Shown here: in pieces, positions 9,157-16,836 of the stretch
How positions within the stretch are numbered: position 1 is the first letter of the stretch
How the letters are laid out: every line of letters begins with the position of its first letter
NCBI RefSeq assembly: GCF_003253995.1
Contig: NZ_QKZL01000018.1
Location: 1 to 64,000 of the forward strand
From: Palleronia aestuarii
GTDB taxonomy: Bacteria > Pseudomonadota > Alphaproteobacteria > Rhodobacterales > Rhodobacteraceae
Reading direction: 5' to 3'
Length of the DNA stretch: 64,000 nucleotides
The notes under the pieces: model-generated
The model's database searches: none
What the model saw: the letters and a program-made list of their open reading frames with translations, nothing else
Told to the model about the DNA's origin: nothing
Made by a program: the position numbers and the translations under genes

Positions 9157-10193
9157 GCGCGGCGGACGACCCTATTGCGCCCGGTACGGCGGGCGACCCT
9201 GTCGCGCCCGGTCCCGCGGGTGACATCGCCGCGGTCGTGATCGGCCGCAACGAGGGGGCGCGACTCGAGACCTGCCTGAGATCGCTCGCCGGCGCGACGC
9301 GGCCGCCCGACCGCATCGTCTACGTCGATTCGGGCTCCACCGACGGATCGGTCGAAACCGCACGGGCCCTGGGCGCGGAGGTGGTCGAACTCGACGCGGG
9401 GGCGCCCTTCACCGCCGCGCGCGGCCGCAATGCCGGGGTCGTGCGTCTGCGGGAGGCGGGCGCGCCCGATCTCGTGCAATTCGTCGACGGCGATTGCGAG
9501 GTCGATCCGAACTGGATCGCCACGGCCGCGTCCTTCCTCGAGGATCGTCCGGAGGCCGCCGTGGCCTGCGGGCGCCGCCGTGAGCGCCATCCCGAAGCCT
9601 CCGCCTACAACCGGCTCTGCGACGTGGAATGGGACACGCCCATCGGCCGGACGCGGTCCTGCGGCGGCGACGCGCTCATGCGGATGGCGGCCTTCGATGC
9701 GGTGGGCGGCTTCGATCCGACCCTCATCGCGGGCGAGGAGCCCGAGCTTTGCGTGCGGCTGCGTGCGGAAGGCTGGGAGATCTGGCGCCTCGACGCGGAG
9801 ATGACGCTCCACGACGCGGACATGACGCGGTTCGCGCAGTTCTGGCGCCGCGCGCGGCGTGGCGGGCACGCCTATGCCGAGGGCGCGGCGATGCACGGGG
9901 CCCCGCCCGAGCGTCACGGCGTCGCGGGAACGCGGCGCGCGCTCCTCTGGGGGCTGGCGCTGCCCCTGGCGATCCTCGTGGCCGTGCTTCTCGCCGGACC
10001 CTGGGGGCTCCTCCTCGCCCTCGTCTATCCCGCGCAGATCGCCCGGCTGGCGCTCCGCGCGGGCGGCGGGCGCGCAGCCTGGGAGCGCGCGGGGCTCCTG
10101 ACCCTGGGCAAATTCGCGGAAGCGCGCGGCGTCGTCGATTACCGCCTCGCCCGCCTGCGCGGCCGCCGCCTGGGCCTCATCGAGTACAAGTGA
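9153..10193 (+). CDS. Family 2 glycosyltransferase with C-terminal membrane segments
   Basis: 346 residues, starting at an overlap with the sulfotransferase stop. GT-A motifs are VVIGRNEGARLETCLRSL, VYVDSGSTDGS, GRNAGV and the DxD site QFVDGDCEVD; the acceptor region has GEEPELCVRLRAEGWEIWRL. A hydrophobic segment (LALPLAILVAVLLAGPWGLL, about 265-290) suggests membrane attachment, as in the ExoA/SuccA-like subgroup. It ends the 7307-10193 operon, 19 bases from the convergent polymerase-like gene. Confidence 0.88.
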   Translation: MSAADDPIAPGTAGDPVAPGPAGDIAAVVIGRNEGARLETCLRSLAGATRPPDRIVYVDSGSTDGSVETARALGAEVVELDAGAPFTAARGRNAGVVRLREAGAPDLVQFVDGDCEVDPNWIATAASFLEDRPEAAVACGRRRERHPEASAYNRLCDVEWDTPIGRTRSCGGDALMRMAAFDAVGGFDPTLIAGEEPELCVRLRAEGWEIWRLDAEMTLHDADMTRFAQFWRRARRGGHAYAEGAAMHGAPPERHGVAGTRRALLWGLALPLAILVAVLLAGPWGLLLALVYPAQIARLALRAGGGRAAWERAGLLTLGKFAEARGVVDYRLARLRGRRLGLIEYK

Positions 10194-10212
10194 GCCCGCG
10201 AAGGCAGGCGGA

Positions 10213-11691
10213 TCAGGTGCCGCGCCGCGCGGTGAGCGGCGGTCGCGCGCCGTCGCCGAACCGGGTGTGGCGCAACCGGCGCCGGCCGTCGGGTGGCGCC
10301 GCCGCCTCGGTCTCGGGATCCTCCTGCCGGGCCCGCTCGAACTGCACAAAGCCCGCGAGCGCGCCTGCCATCATCCAGCCCAGCGGGGTCAGCGTGGAAT
10401 TCGGCACCATGTAGAGGAAGTTCGCGGCCATGACGATCGCGAGCGCCGCCGTCTCGAAGGGGACGGGTTGGCCCTTGAGACGGCCCGGCAGCAGGATCAC
10501 CGGCAGTGCGAGAAGCCCGAAGAAGGCGATGTAGCCGAACCAGCCCGAGGTTCCGAGGACGATGACCCAGATGCCGTCGGTGACCGAGACGTCGATGCCG
10601 TCCTCGTTGTAGACCCGGTTGCGGCCCCACTTGCCCCAGCCCGTGACCGGGCGTTCGAGCGCCCGCTCGAGCAGCTGGTCCTCGTTGTTGAGCCGGAACT
10701 GGAACGATTGCGCCCGGTCCTCGGAGATCGCCCGCGTGATGGCGGTGATCCGCTCCGTCGGCACGAGCCCGGATTGCCGGACCGCGGGGTAGAGCACGAA
10801 GAGGAGCGCGACGAGTGCCGCGAGACGGATCTGCCACCGCCCGCCCAGAAAGAGGATGACCGGGGCGAAGAGGAACGCGAGCCCGGTGGCGCCGAGATTG
10901 CGGCTGATCATCAGCACGCCCATCATCCACAGGCCCGAAAGAAGGATGCGCAGGGCCTTCGGATCGCGCTTCGCACGCAGGTGGCGGTAGAGCCCGCCGC
11001 TCGCGAGCACGACGGAGAGCAGGAAGAAGCCCACCCAGAGCCCGTGCTGCAGGAACACCATCGGGCGGTAGCTGCCGCCACGGACATGCTGCGCAAAGGA
11101 ATGCTGGTAGAATCCGTAGACCCAGCGGTTGAGCTGCGGGCTCAGCCGCACCTCGACGAGCACCAGGAGGGAATAGGCGAGCCCGGCCGCGAGGAGCGCG
11201 CGGAGCAGGATCCGGTGCGCCTCGGGCGTGGCGAGATACCGGCGGGCCATGAAATAGGGAACGAGCAGTGCCAGGTTCTCGGCGATCACGTTGCCGATAT
11301 CCCAGGGCCTGAGGCCCGACAGGACCCGTCCGCCGCCCACCCCGACGGGATCGGAATTGGCGAGCACGGTCAGGACCGGCGAGAGCAGCAGGCATCCCAT
11401 CAGCACCCGGAAGAGCAGGGTGACACCCTGGCCGCGGGAAGCCTGCCCCGCCGCGGACGCCGCACCCCGTCCCGGCGGGGTCTTGTCGTAGATGAGCACC
11501 GCCAGGATCAGCGTACAGGCGGGAATCGACCACTTGTCGAAGGCGGGGATGCCGGGAAAGTTGAAGGAGACGGTCTCGGGCAGGAAGAGATAGGCGAGCA
11601 GGATCGACCAGACCAGCGCCTCGCGCAGGGGCAGCCGCGCGAAGAGCAGAAGGGCCACGACGGGCCAGGCAATCAGTGCGATACTCGTCAC
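10213..11691 (-). CDS. O-antigen ligase/Wzy-polymerase-like membrane protein
   Basis: 492 residues with about ten to twelve hydrophobic segments (for example VVALLLFARLPLREALVW, ILLAYLFLPE, FFLLSVVLASGGL, IRLAALVALLFVLYP). The periplasmic stretch RPVTGWGKWGRN followed by DGIWVIVLGTSGWFGYIAFF matches the WaaL/Wzy/exopolysaccharide-polymerase type. The start is taken as GTG at 11691 because the hydrophobic N terminus begins there; a longer frame upstream has no membrane character. Divergent from a Wzx-like flippase, it would polymerise or ligate repeat units on the periplasmic side. Polymerase versus ligase cannot be settled from sequence. Confidence 0.8.
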   Translation of the reverse strand: MTSIALIAWPVVALLLFARLPLREALVWSILLAYLFLPETVSFNFPGIPAFDKWSIPACTLILAVLIYDKTPPGRGAASAAGQASRGQGVTLLFRVLMGCLLLSPVLTVLANSDPVGVGGGRVLSGLRPWDIGNVIAENLALLVPYFMARRYLATPEAHRILLRALLAAGLAYSLLVLVEVRLSPQLNRWVYGFYQHSFAQHVRGGSYRPMVFLQHGLWVGFFLLSVVLASGGLYRHLRAKRDPKALRILLSGLWMMGVLMISRNLGATGLAFLFAPVILFLGGRWQIRLAALVALLFVLYPAVRQSGLVPTERITAITRAISEDRAQSFQFRLNNEDQLLERALERPVTGWGKWGRNRVYNEDGIDVSVTDGIWVIVLGTSGWFGYIAFFGLLALPVILLPGRLKGQPVPFETAALAIVMAANFLYMVPNSTLTPLGWMMAGALAGFVQFERARQEDPETEAAAPPDGRRRLRHTRFGDGARPPLTARRGT

Positions 11692-11907
11692 GAACCGTTT
11701 CGTCCCAGTATGATCGACCCAGTGTGATTGACGCGGTTTCCCGCCTGCCTGTAGAGGGGCTTGCGGAGCCGGTACGCGTCTTCTACCCGAACTCCGTTTA
11801 CGGGAAAAGAAGAACGGCAGTGTAAAGCGCTTCCCGGTACCAGGATACGGGTTTTCTCGATGCAGTTTTCCTTCGCGAAAGGGCGGTCGCGCGCCCCCGG
11901 AGCGGTC

Positions 11908-13275
11908 ATGGCTATGATGGATCCCCTCAGGCGGCGGCTTTCGGGCAACGGATTGTCGGCGCGGGCGCTGCGCGGAACGGGCGCGGCGCTGCTTTCCGCG
12001 TTCAGCGAGAACGGCCTGCGGCTCGTGTCCAATCTCGTCCTGACGCGGCTTCTGTTTCCGGAAGCCTTCGGGGTCATGGCGCTGATCCAGGTGATCCTGC
12101 TGGGCCTGACGCTGTTCTCCAATATCGGCCTGCAGGCCTCGGTGATGCAGAACCCGCGCGGCGACGATCCGGATTTCCTCAACACCGCCTGGACGCTGCA
12201 GGCGATCCGCGGCGTCCTGCTTTGGCTGACGGTCTGCCTCTTCGCCGTCCCGGCCGCCCATTTCTACGACGAGCCAATCCTCGCCTACGCCCTGCCGGTG
12301 GCGGGCTTCAGCCTGGTGATCAAGGGCGTCTTCCCGACCAAGCTCCTGACCGCGCAGCGCCATCTGATGCTCGGCCGCGTGGCCTTCCTGACGATCGTGG
12401 CGCAGGTCGTGAACCTCGTCGCGCTCTCGCTCCTCGCCTGGCTCACGGGCTCGGTCTGGGCGCTGGTCTTTGGGCTCCTGATCTCGCCCACCGTGTCGCT
12501 GGCGCTCTACACGCGCTACATGCCCGGCATGCGCAACCACTTCCGGCTGGAGCGCCAGAGCGTGTCGGAGATGGTGAATTTCGGCAAGTACCTGTTCTTC
12601 AGCACGATCGCGACCTACGTGCTCAACCAGAGCGACCGGGCGGTGCTCGGCGCCCATATCCCGACCGACCTGCTCGGCATCTACGCGATCGGCTACACGC
12701 TCGCGACGCTGCCCTGGATGCTCGCGCAGAAGGTCGCGGGCATGGTGGTCTTCCCGCTCTACCGGATGCGTCATCCCTCCGAGAGCGCCGAGAACCGGGC
12801 CCGCATCTTCCGTAGCCGCCGGCTCGTGGTGGCAAGCGCGCTCGGCCTCGTCGCCACGATGACGTTCCTCGGACCCTGGATCGTCTCGCTGCTCTACGAC
12901 GACCGCTACATCCTCGCCGGTCCGATCGCGGTGCTGCTCGCGGCCTGCTACGTGCCGCCCATCGTGCTGATCGGGCTGATGAACGCGGCCCTCGCGCAGG
13001 GCAACAGCCTGGCGCTCCTGGTGGTCAACGTCGCCACCGCAATCTGCCAGATCACCATCCTGCTCCTGGGCGTGCAGGCCTTCGGCATTCCCGGCGCGGC
13101 CATCGCGATCGGCGCGGCACCGCTCCTGACCTATCCGATCACGGTCCATTACATGCGCCGACACGGCAATTGGGACGCGGTAGGCGACGCGGCGCTCTTC
13201 GCGGCGGGCTTCGCGATCTCCGCGACGGCCATCTGGCTCCACTGGGACGGCATCGCGCGCCTCTTCACGCAATAG
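11908..13275 (+). CDS. Wzx-like lipid-linked oligosaccharide flippase (MOP superfamily)
   Basis: 455 residues with a dozen or so membrane segments. The N terminus GTGAALLSAFSENGLRLVSN followed by RLLFPEAFGVMALIQ is the classic polysaccharide-transport protein pattern (Wzx/ExoT/WzxC group). Start chosen at ATG 11908, which has GGAG five bases upstream; an in-frame ATG at 11860 would add 16 residues but has no ribosome site. It would turn undecaprenyl-linked repeat units to the periplasm for the divergent polymerase-like protein. Note that the next kilobases hold a different system, so this gene ends the first polysaccharide block. Confidence 0.87.
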   Translation: MAMMDPLRRRLSGNGLSARALRGTGAALLSAFSENGLRLVSNLVLTRLLFPEAFGVMALIQVILLGLTLFSNIGLQASVMQNPRGDDPDFLNTAWTLQAIRGVLLWLTVCLFAVPAAHFYDEPILAYALPVAGFSLVIKGVFPTKLLTAQRHLMLGRVAFLTIVAQVVNLVALSLLAWLTGSVWALVFGLLISPTVSLALYTRYMPGMRNHFRLERQSVSEMVNFGKYLFFSTIATYVLNQSDRAVLGAHIPTDLLGIYAIGYTLATLPWMLAQKVAGMVVFPLYRMRHPSESAENRARIFRSRRLVVASALGLVATMTFLGPWIVSLLYDDRYILAGPIAVLLAACYVPPIVLIGLMNAALAQGNSLALLVVNVATAICQITILLLGVQAFGIPGAAIAIGAAPLLTYPITVHYMRRHGNWDAVGDAALFAAGFAISATAIWLHWDGIARLFTQ

Positions 13276-13459
13276 GCGCGGGGGGCTCGTCGCGCGCGCT
13301 CGTTACATAAGTTCGCCTATCGGGACGGCCTCGGTCGCCGCGGCCTTCGGGCTTGCCCGGCATGCGCCGCTGCCCCATCATCTGCCGAAAACCTTTCCCG
13401 ATGGACCTCATCGCGGCGTTTCCGAAGGGTCGCGGCTTACCTCAGGCGGGCAGACCGAG

Positions 13460-13651
13460 ATGTTCGACGGCTTCGAGACTTTCCGCATACCGGACGAACG
13501 GCCCGAGCCGGAGCGGCCGCGCAGGACGGTGCTGACGAAGCGACAGGAACGGACCTTCCTGCTCGTCATAGGCGTCAACCTTCTTTTGCTGTTCGTCGCG
13601 CCGATCGGGGGGGCGACCCTCTTCGCGGCGATCCGCGCCGCCTTCTTCTGA
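13460..13651 (+). CDS. Small single-span membrane protein, unknown function
   Basis: 63 residues: a charged, proline-rich N-terminal part (about 1-28) and one strong hydrophobic helix (FLLVIGVNLLLLFVAPIGG, about 33-51) ending AAIRAAFF. The ribosome site is weak. The amphipathic-then-hydrophobic layout, and codon use like its neighbours, make it more credible than overlapping frames, and similar short TM proteins occur beside roseobacter polysaccharide genes (recollection, not checked). It could be a small membrane partner of the flippase or polymerase, or not expressed at all. Confidence 0.45.
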   Translation: MFDGFETFRIPDERPEPERPRRTVLTKRQERTFLLVIGVNLLLLFVAPIGGATLFAAIRAAFF

Positions 13652-14002
13652 AAGGCCACGCGAGACCCGCCGGGCGCCTTCGACACCGAACCGGAGCCAT
13701 CTTGCGGTCGAGCCGGGCGATCGCTCGGCTCGATCGGCAGATCGGACAGGCCACGCGGCCCTGGATCGTGAAGAGATCGGGGGGATGCGGCCAGCCGCAT
13801 CCAGGCGGCCTCGGTACGCTCGCCGGCCACGGGCACGGCGGTGCCGATCTCGCCGCTTTTCCAGCCGCCCGCCCGGGCGGCACGAAACCCGCCTTTCGCT
13901 CAATTATTGGGCAGTCCCGGATTTCATGGCGAATAACCAGCGCGGCGGCACCGCAGCGCTTTCCCGTCTGGCCGAGATCTTCCCACACAGGAAGCGCAGG
14001 AA
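13652..14002. other. Non-coding stretch upstream of the guanidine riboswitch
   Basis: No gene is supported here. Two inverted repeats are visible: CGAGCCG/CGGCTCG (arms flanking a GCGATCGC core, about 13709-13732) and GGATGCGG/CCGCATCC (13783-13802), either of which could end transcription of the small gene at 13460. A less GC-rich patch at 13900-13940 contains TTGGGC (13907) and GAATAA (13931) with an 18-base spacer, the best candidate promoter for the riboswitch transcript, but weak. Confidence 0.4.
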
Positions 14003-14115
14003 GCTTAGGGTTCCGCTCCCGCCGCCGATGCCGCGCGGGAGGCCTGGTCCGAGAAGCGTCACCGGCGGGGCAAATTCCCCGGACGGCACACGGCGGGCCA
14101 AAATCCCGGGAGAGC
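14003..14115 (+). ncRNA. Guanidine-I (ykkC-yxkD) riboswitch aptamer
   Basis: The conserved blocks of class I guanidine riboswitches occur in order and at the right spacing: AGGGTTCCG (14007-14015), a hairpin with arms CTCCCG/CGGGAG, CTGGTCCGAGA (14044-14054), ACACGG (14088-14093) and GGGCCAAAATCCCGGGAGA (about 14095-14113). Known members bind free guanidinium and switch on guanidine carboxylases, exporters or importers. Its position 85 bases before the first transporter gene, in the same direction, means it should control the whole 14201-19285 operon. Confidence 0.9.
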
Positions 14116-14146
14116 ACTGCACCCCCTCGACCCGCGCCCCCCGACC

Positions 14147-14183
14147 GTTCCGCCCGCGGGCCGCGCGCCCCGCAAGGCGGAAC
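14147..14183 (+). promoter_or_regulatory. Hairpin between riboswitch and first start codon (candidate expression platform)
   Basis: Arms GTTCCGCC (14147-14154) and GGCGGAAC (14176-14183) flank a very GC-rich loop. The hairpin ends seven bases before the GGAG ribosome site (14190-14193) of the gene at 14201. There is no U-tract, so control of translation or Rho access is more likely than a classical intrinsic terminator. Confidence 0.45.
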
Positions 14184-14200
14184 CACGACGGAGAGACGCC

Positions 14201-15256
14201 ATGCCGACCCGAAGCCTCGCCGCCACAGCGCTCGCGCTGGCCACCGCCCTCGCCGCCCCCGCCATGGCGCAGGAGAAGACCGAGTTCCGCGTCGCCTGGT
14301 CGATCTACGTGGGCTGGATGCCCTGGGGCTATATCGAGGAGAGCGGCCTCATGGACAAATGGGGCGAGAAATACGGCATCGACGTCGAGATCGTGCAGAT
14401 CAACGACTACGTCGAATCGATCAACCAGTACACCGCGGGCGGCTTCGACGGGGTCGCGGCCACCAACATGGACACGCTCTCGATCCCGGCGGGCAGCGGC
14501 ATCGACACCACCGCGCTCATCGTGGGAGACTATTCCGACGGTAACGACGCGGTGATCGTGAAGGGCGACGCGACGCTGGAAGGTCTCGCGGGCAAGCCCG
14601 TGAACCTCGTGGAGCTGTCGGTCTCCCACTACCTCCTCGCCCGCGCGCTCGACAGCGTGGGGCTCGCCGAGCGGGACCTCGCGGGCGTGATCAACACCTC
14701 GGACGCCGACATGGTCGCGGCCTTCCAGACCCCCGAAGTGGAGGCGGTGGTGACTTGGAACCCGCTCGTCTCCACCATCCTCGAGGATCCGCAGGCGACA
14801 TCGGTCTTCGACAGCGCCGCGATCCCGGGCGAGATCCTCGATCTCATGGTGGTCAACACCGACACGCTCGCGGCCAACCCGGATTTCGGCCGCGCGCTCG
14901 CCGGCGCCTGGTACGAGGCGATGGCGCTGATGGCGGCGGGCGACGCGGACGCGCTTACCGCGATGGCCGAGGCCTCGGGCACCGATCTCGCGGGCTACGA
15001 GGCGCAGCTCGCGGCAACGCGGATGTTCTACGACCCCGCGGAGGCGGTGGCGCTCGCCGAGAGCCCGGACCTGCCGCAGACGATGGAGAACGTGGCGCAG
15101 TTCCTCTTCGACAAGGGCATCCTCGGCGTCGGCGCGCCGTCCGCGGACTTCATCGGCATCGAATATCCGGGCGGCACGACCACCGGGGACGCCGGCAACG
15201 TGCAGTTCCGCTTCGATCCGACCTACATGCAGATGGCCGCCGACGGCGCGCTCTGA
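14201..15256 (+). CDS. Guanidine/urea-type ABC transporter, periplasmic binding protein
   Basis: 351 residues with a Sec signal peptide (hydrophobic stretch 6-20, cleavage after AMA-QE near 23). The mature N terminus FRVAWSIYVGWMPWGYIEES and the segments VQINDYVESINQYT and DGVAATNMDTLSIPA are characteristic of the binding protein that accompanies urea carboxylase genes (the TIGR03427-type family, NMT1/SsuA-like fold). Those carboxylases are now known mostly as guanidine carboxylases, so guanidinium is the likely ligand. Directly downstream of a guanidine-I riboswitch and upstream of a guanidine-hydrolase-like gene, which supports this. Confidence 0.9.
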   Translation: MPTRSLAATALALATALAAPAMAQEKTEFRVAWSIYVGWMPWGYIEESGLMDKWGEKYGIDVEIVQINDYVESINQYTAGGFDGVAATNMDTLSIPAGSGIDTTALIVGDYSDGNDAVIVKGDATLEGLAGKPVNLVELSVSHYLLARALDSVGLAERDLAGVINTSDADMVAAFQTPEVEAVVTWNPLVSTILEDPQATSVFDSAAIPGEILDLMVVNTDTLAANPDFGRALAGAWYEAMALMAAGDADALTAMAEASGTDLAGYEAQLAATRMFYDPAEAVALAESPDLPQTMENVAQFLFDKGILGVGAPSADFIGIEYPGGTTTGDAGNVQFRFDPTYMQMAADGAL

Positions 15257-15262
15257 CGGGCG

Positions 15263-16075
15263 ATGCGCCTCGTCAACCGTCACCCCTCGCGCCGTGCCGC
15301 GATCGTGCTGGCCGCGCTGCCCTTCGCGGCGCTGGCCTTGGCCTATGTCGTGGGATCCGAGATCCGGCTCGCCGCGAACCCGCAGGACAAGCTCCTGCCC
15401 GCGCCCGGCACGATCTGGGAGACGGCGGTGCGGCTCTTCACCGTCCCCGATCCGCGTTCAGGCGAGCTCCTCGTCTGGCAGGACACCTGGGCGAGCCTGA
15501 GGCGGCTCGCCATCGGTGTGGGCCTCGCGGCAGCGATCTCGCTCGTCCTCGGGATGGCGATCGGGCTCCTGCCCTACCTGCGCCGGACCTTCGCGGGTTT
15601 CGTGGCGGTGATCTCCATGGTGCCGCCCCTGGCGCTCCTGCCGGTGCTCTTCATCGTCTTCGGGCTCGGGGAAGTGTCGAAGATCGTGCTCATCACCATC
15701 GGCATCGCCCCCTTCCTCACCCGCGACCTGAGCCAGAGGGTGCTCGCGATCCCGCGCGAGCAGATGGTGAAGGCCCAGACGCTCGGCGCCTCGTCCCTCG
15801 TCATCGCGCTCCGCGTGGCGCTGCCGCAGACCCTGCCGCACCTGATCGGCGGCGTGCGGCTGTCGCTCGGCGCGGCCTGGCTGTTCCTGATCGCGGCCGA
15901 GGCCGTGGCCTCCGACGTGGGGCTCGGCTACCGCATCTTCCTCGTGCGCCGCTATCTCGCGATGGACATCATCCTGACCTACGTGATCTGGATCACGGTG
16001 CTCGCCTTCGCGATCGACTGGACGCTGCGATGGGTGTCGCGCCGCGCCTTCCCGTGGATGGGGGCGTCGTTGTGA
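15263..16075 (+). CDS. Guanidine-type ABC transporter permease (SsuC/TauC-like)
   Basis: 270 residues with about six membrane segments. The cytoplasmic coupling loop carries the EAA-type signature QTLGASSLVIALRVALPQTL (about 172-191). The N-terminal LLPAPGTIWE is usual for the nitrate/sulfonate/taurine permease family. It lies six bases after the binding-protein gene and overlaps the ATPase gene at GTGA. It probably works as a homodimer, since only one permease is encoded. Confidence 0.9.
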   Translation: MRLVNRHPSRRAAIVLAALPFAALALAYVVGSEIRLAANPQDKLLPAPGTIWETAVRLFTVPDPRSGELLVWQDTWASLRRLAIGVGLAAAISLVLGMAIGLLPYLRRTFAGFVAVISMVPPLALLPVLFIVFGLGEVSKIVLITIGIAPFLTRDLSQRVLAIPREQMVKAQTLGASSLVIALRVALPQTLPHLIGGVRLSLGAAWLFLIAAEAVASDVGLGYRIFLVRRYLAMDIILTYVIWITVLAFAIDWTLRWVSRRAFPWMGASL

Positions 16076-16836
16076 GCTTCGTGCGCGTCCGCGGCCTCTG
16101 GCAGAGCTATGGCGGCCGGCCGATCCTCGAGCGGATCGACCTCGATGTAGCAAAGGGCGAATTCGTCTCCATCGTCGGCGCCTCGGGCTGCGGCAAGTCC
16201 ACCTTCCTGCGGCTTCTCCTCGCGGAAGAGATGCCCTCGCGCGGCACGATCCGGATCGAGGACGGCCCCGTGGCCCGCGAACCCGGGCGCGAGCGCGGCG
16301 TGGTGTTCCAGCGCTATTCGGTCTTCCCGCATCTCACCGTACGCGCGAACGTCGTGGCCGCCGAGAGCTTCGCCACCCGCCGGGGCTGGCTCTCGCGCGC
16401 AGGGCGGCAGGCGGCCCGCGACCGCGCCGATGCCCTGCTCGAGCGGATCGGTCTCGCCCACGTGGCGGACGCCTATCCCGCGACGCTCTCGGGCGGCATG
16501 CAGCAGCGCCTCGCCATCGGCCAGGCGCTGACCGCGCGGCCGCGGATCCTGCTTCTCGACGAGCCCTTCGGCGCGCTCGATCCCGGCACGCGCCTTTCCA
16601 TGCACGATTTCGTCTCCGAGCTTCGGGCGGAGACGGGGATGACGATCTTCATGGTCACCCACGACCTCGCCGAAGGCTTCAAGCTCGGCGACCGGGTGCT
16701 CGTCTTCGACAAGCCGCGCTGGGATCCGCACGAACCCGAGGCCTTCGGGGCCACCATCACCTACGATTTCGATGCCCGCCACGGCGGCATCCCCTACCAG
16801 ATCAAGGAGGACGACCATGCCGCGATCCATGCGTGA
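16072..16836 (+). CDS. Guanidine-type ABC transporter ATPase
   Basis: 254 residues. Walker A GASGCGKST (about 40-48), Q-loop VVFQRYSVFPHLTV, signature LSGGMQQRL, Walker B ILLLDEPFGALD, and a switch histidine in MVTHD. The start is the GTG that overlaps the permease stop, preceded by a G-rich site; an ATG at 16030 would give 14 extra residues overlapping the permease and is less likely. The C-terminal tail (DPHEPEAFGATITYDFDARH) is longer than in plain SsuB proteins and typical of the urea-carboxylase-associated group. Its 3' end overlaps the ureohydrolase gene by 20 bases. Confidence 0.9.
   Translation: MSFVRVRGLWQSYGGRPILERIDLDVAKGEFVSIVGASGCGKSTFLRLLLAEEMPSRGTIRIEDGPVAREPGRERGVVFQRYSVFPHLTVRANVVAAESFATRRGWLSRAGRQAARDRADALLERIGLAHVADAYPATLSGGMQQRLAIGQALTARPRILLLDEPFGALDPGTRLSMHDFVSELRAETGMTIFMVTHDLAEGFKLGDRVLVFDKPRWDPHEPEAFGATITYDFDARHGGIPYQIKEDDHAAIHA

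Noticed and set aside
10267-11727. Long open frame (486 codons) on the plus strand opposite the polymerase-like gene
   Set aside because: Highly charged, low-complexity product (runs of E, H, R) without hydrophobic core; it is the antisense shadow of a membrane-protein gene in GC-rich DNA.
13709-13732. Inverted repeat CGAGCCG...CGGCTCG as a further copy of the kpsE-kpsT hairpin element
   Set aside because: It shares only a CGGGCGAT-like core with the 50.4 kb arms and lacks the 19-base left arm, so the relation is not supported.
13702-14544. Open frame (280 codons) across the riboswitch region
   Set aside because: It runs through the highly conserved riboswitch blocks and into the binding-protein gene in another frame; product is Arg/Pro/Gly-rich with no motif.
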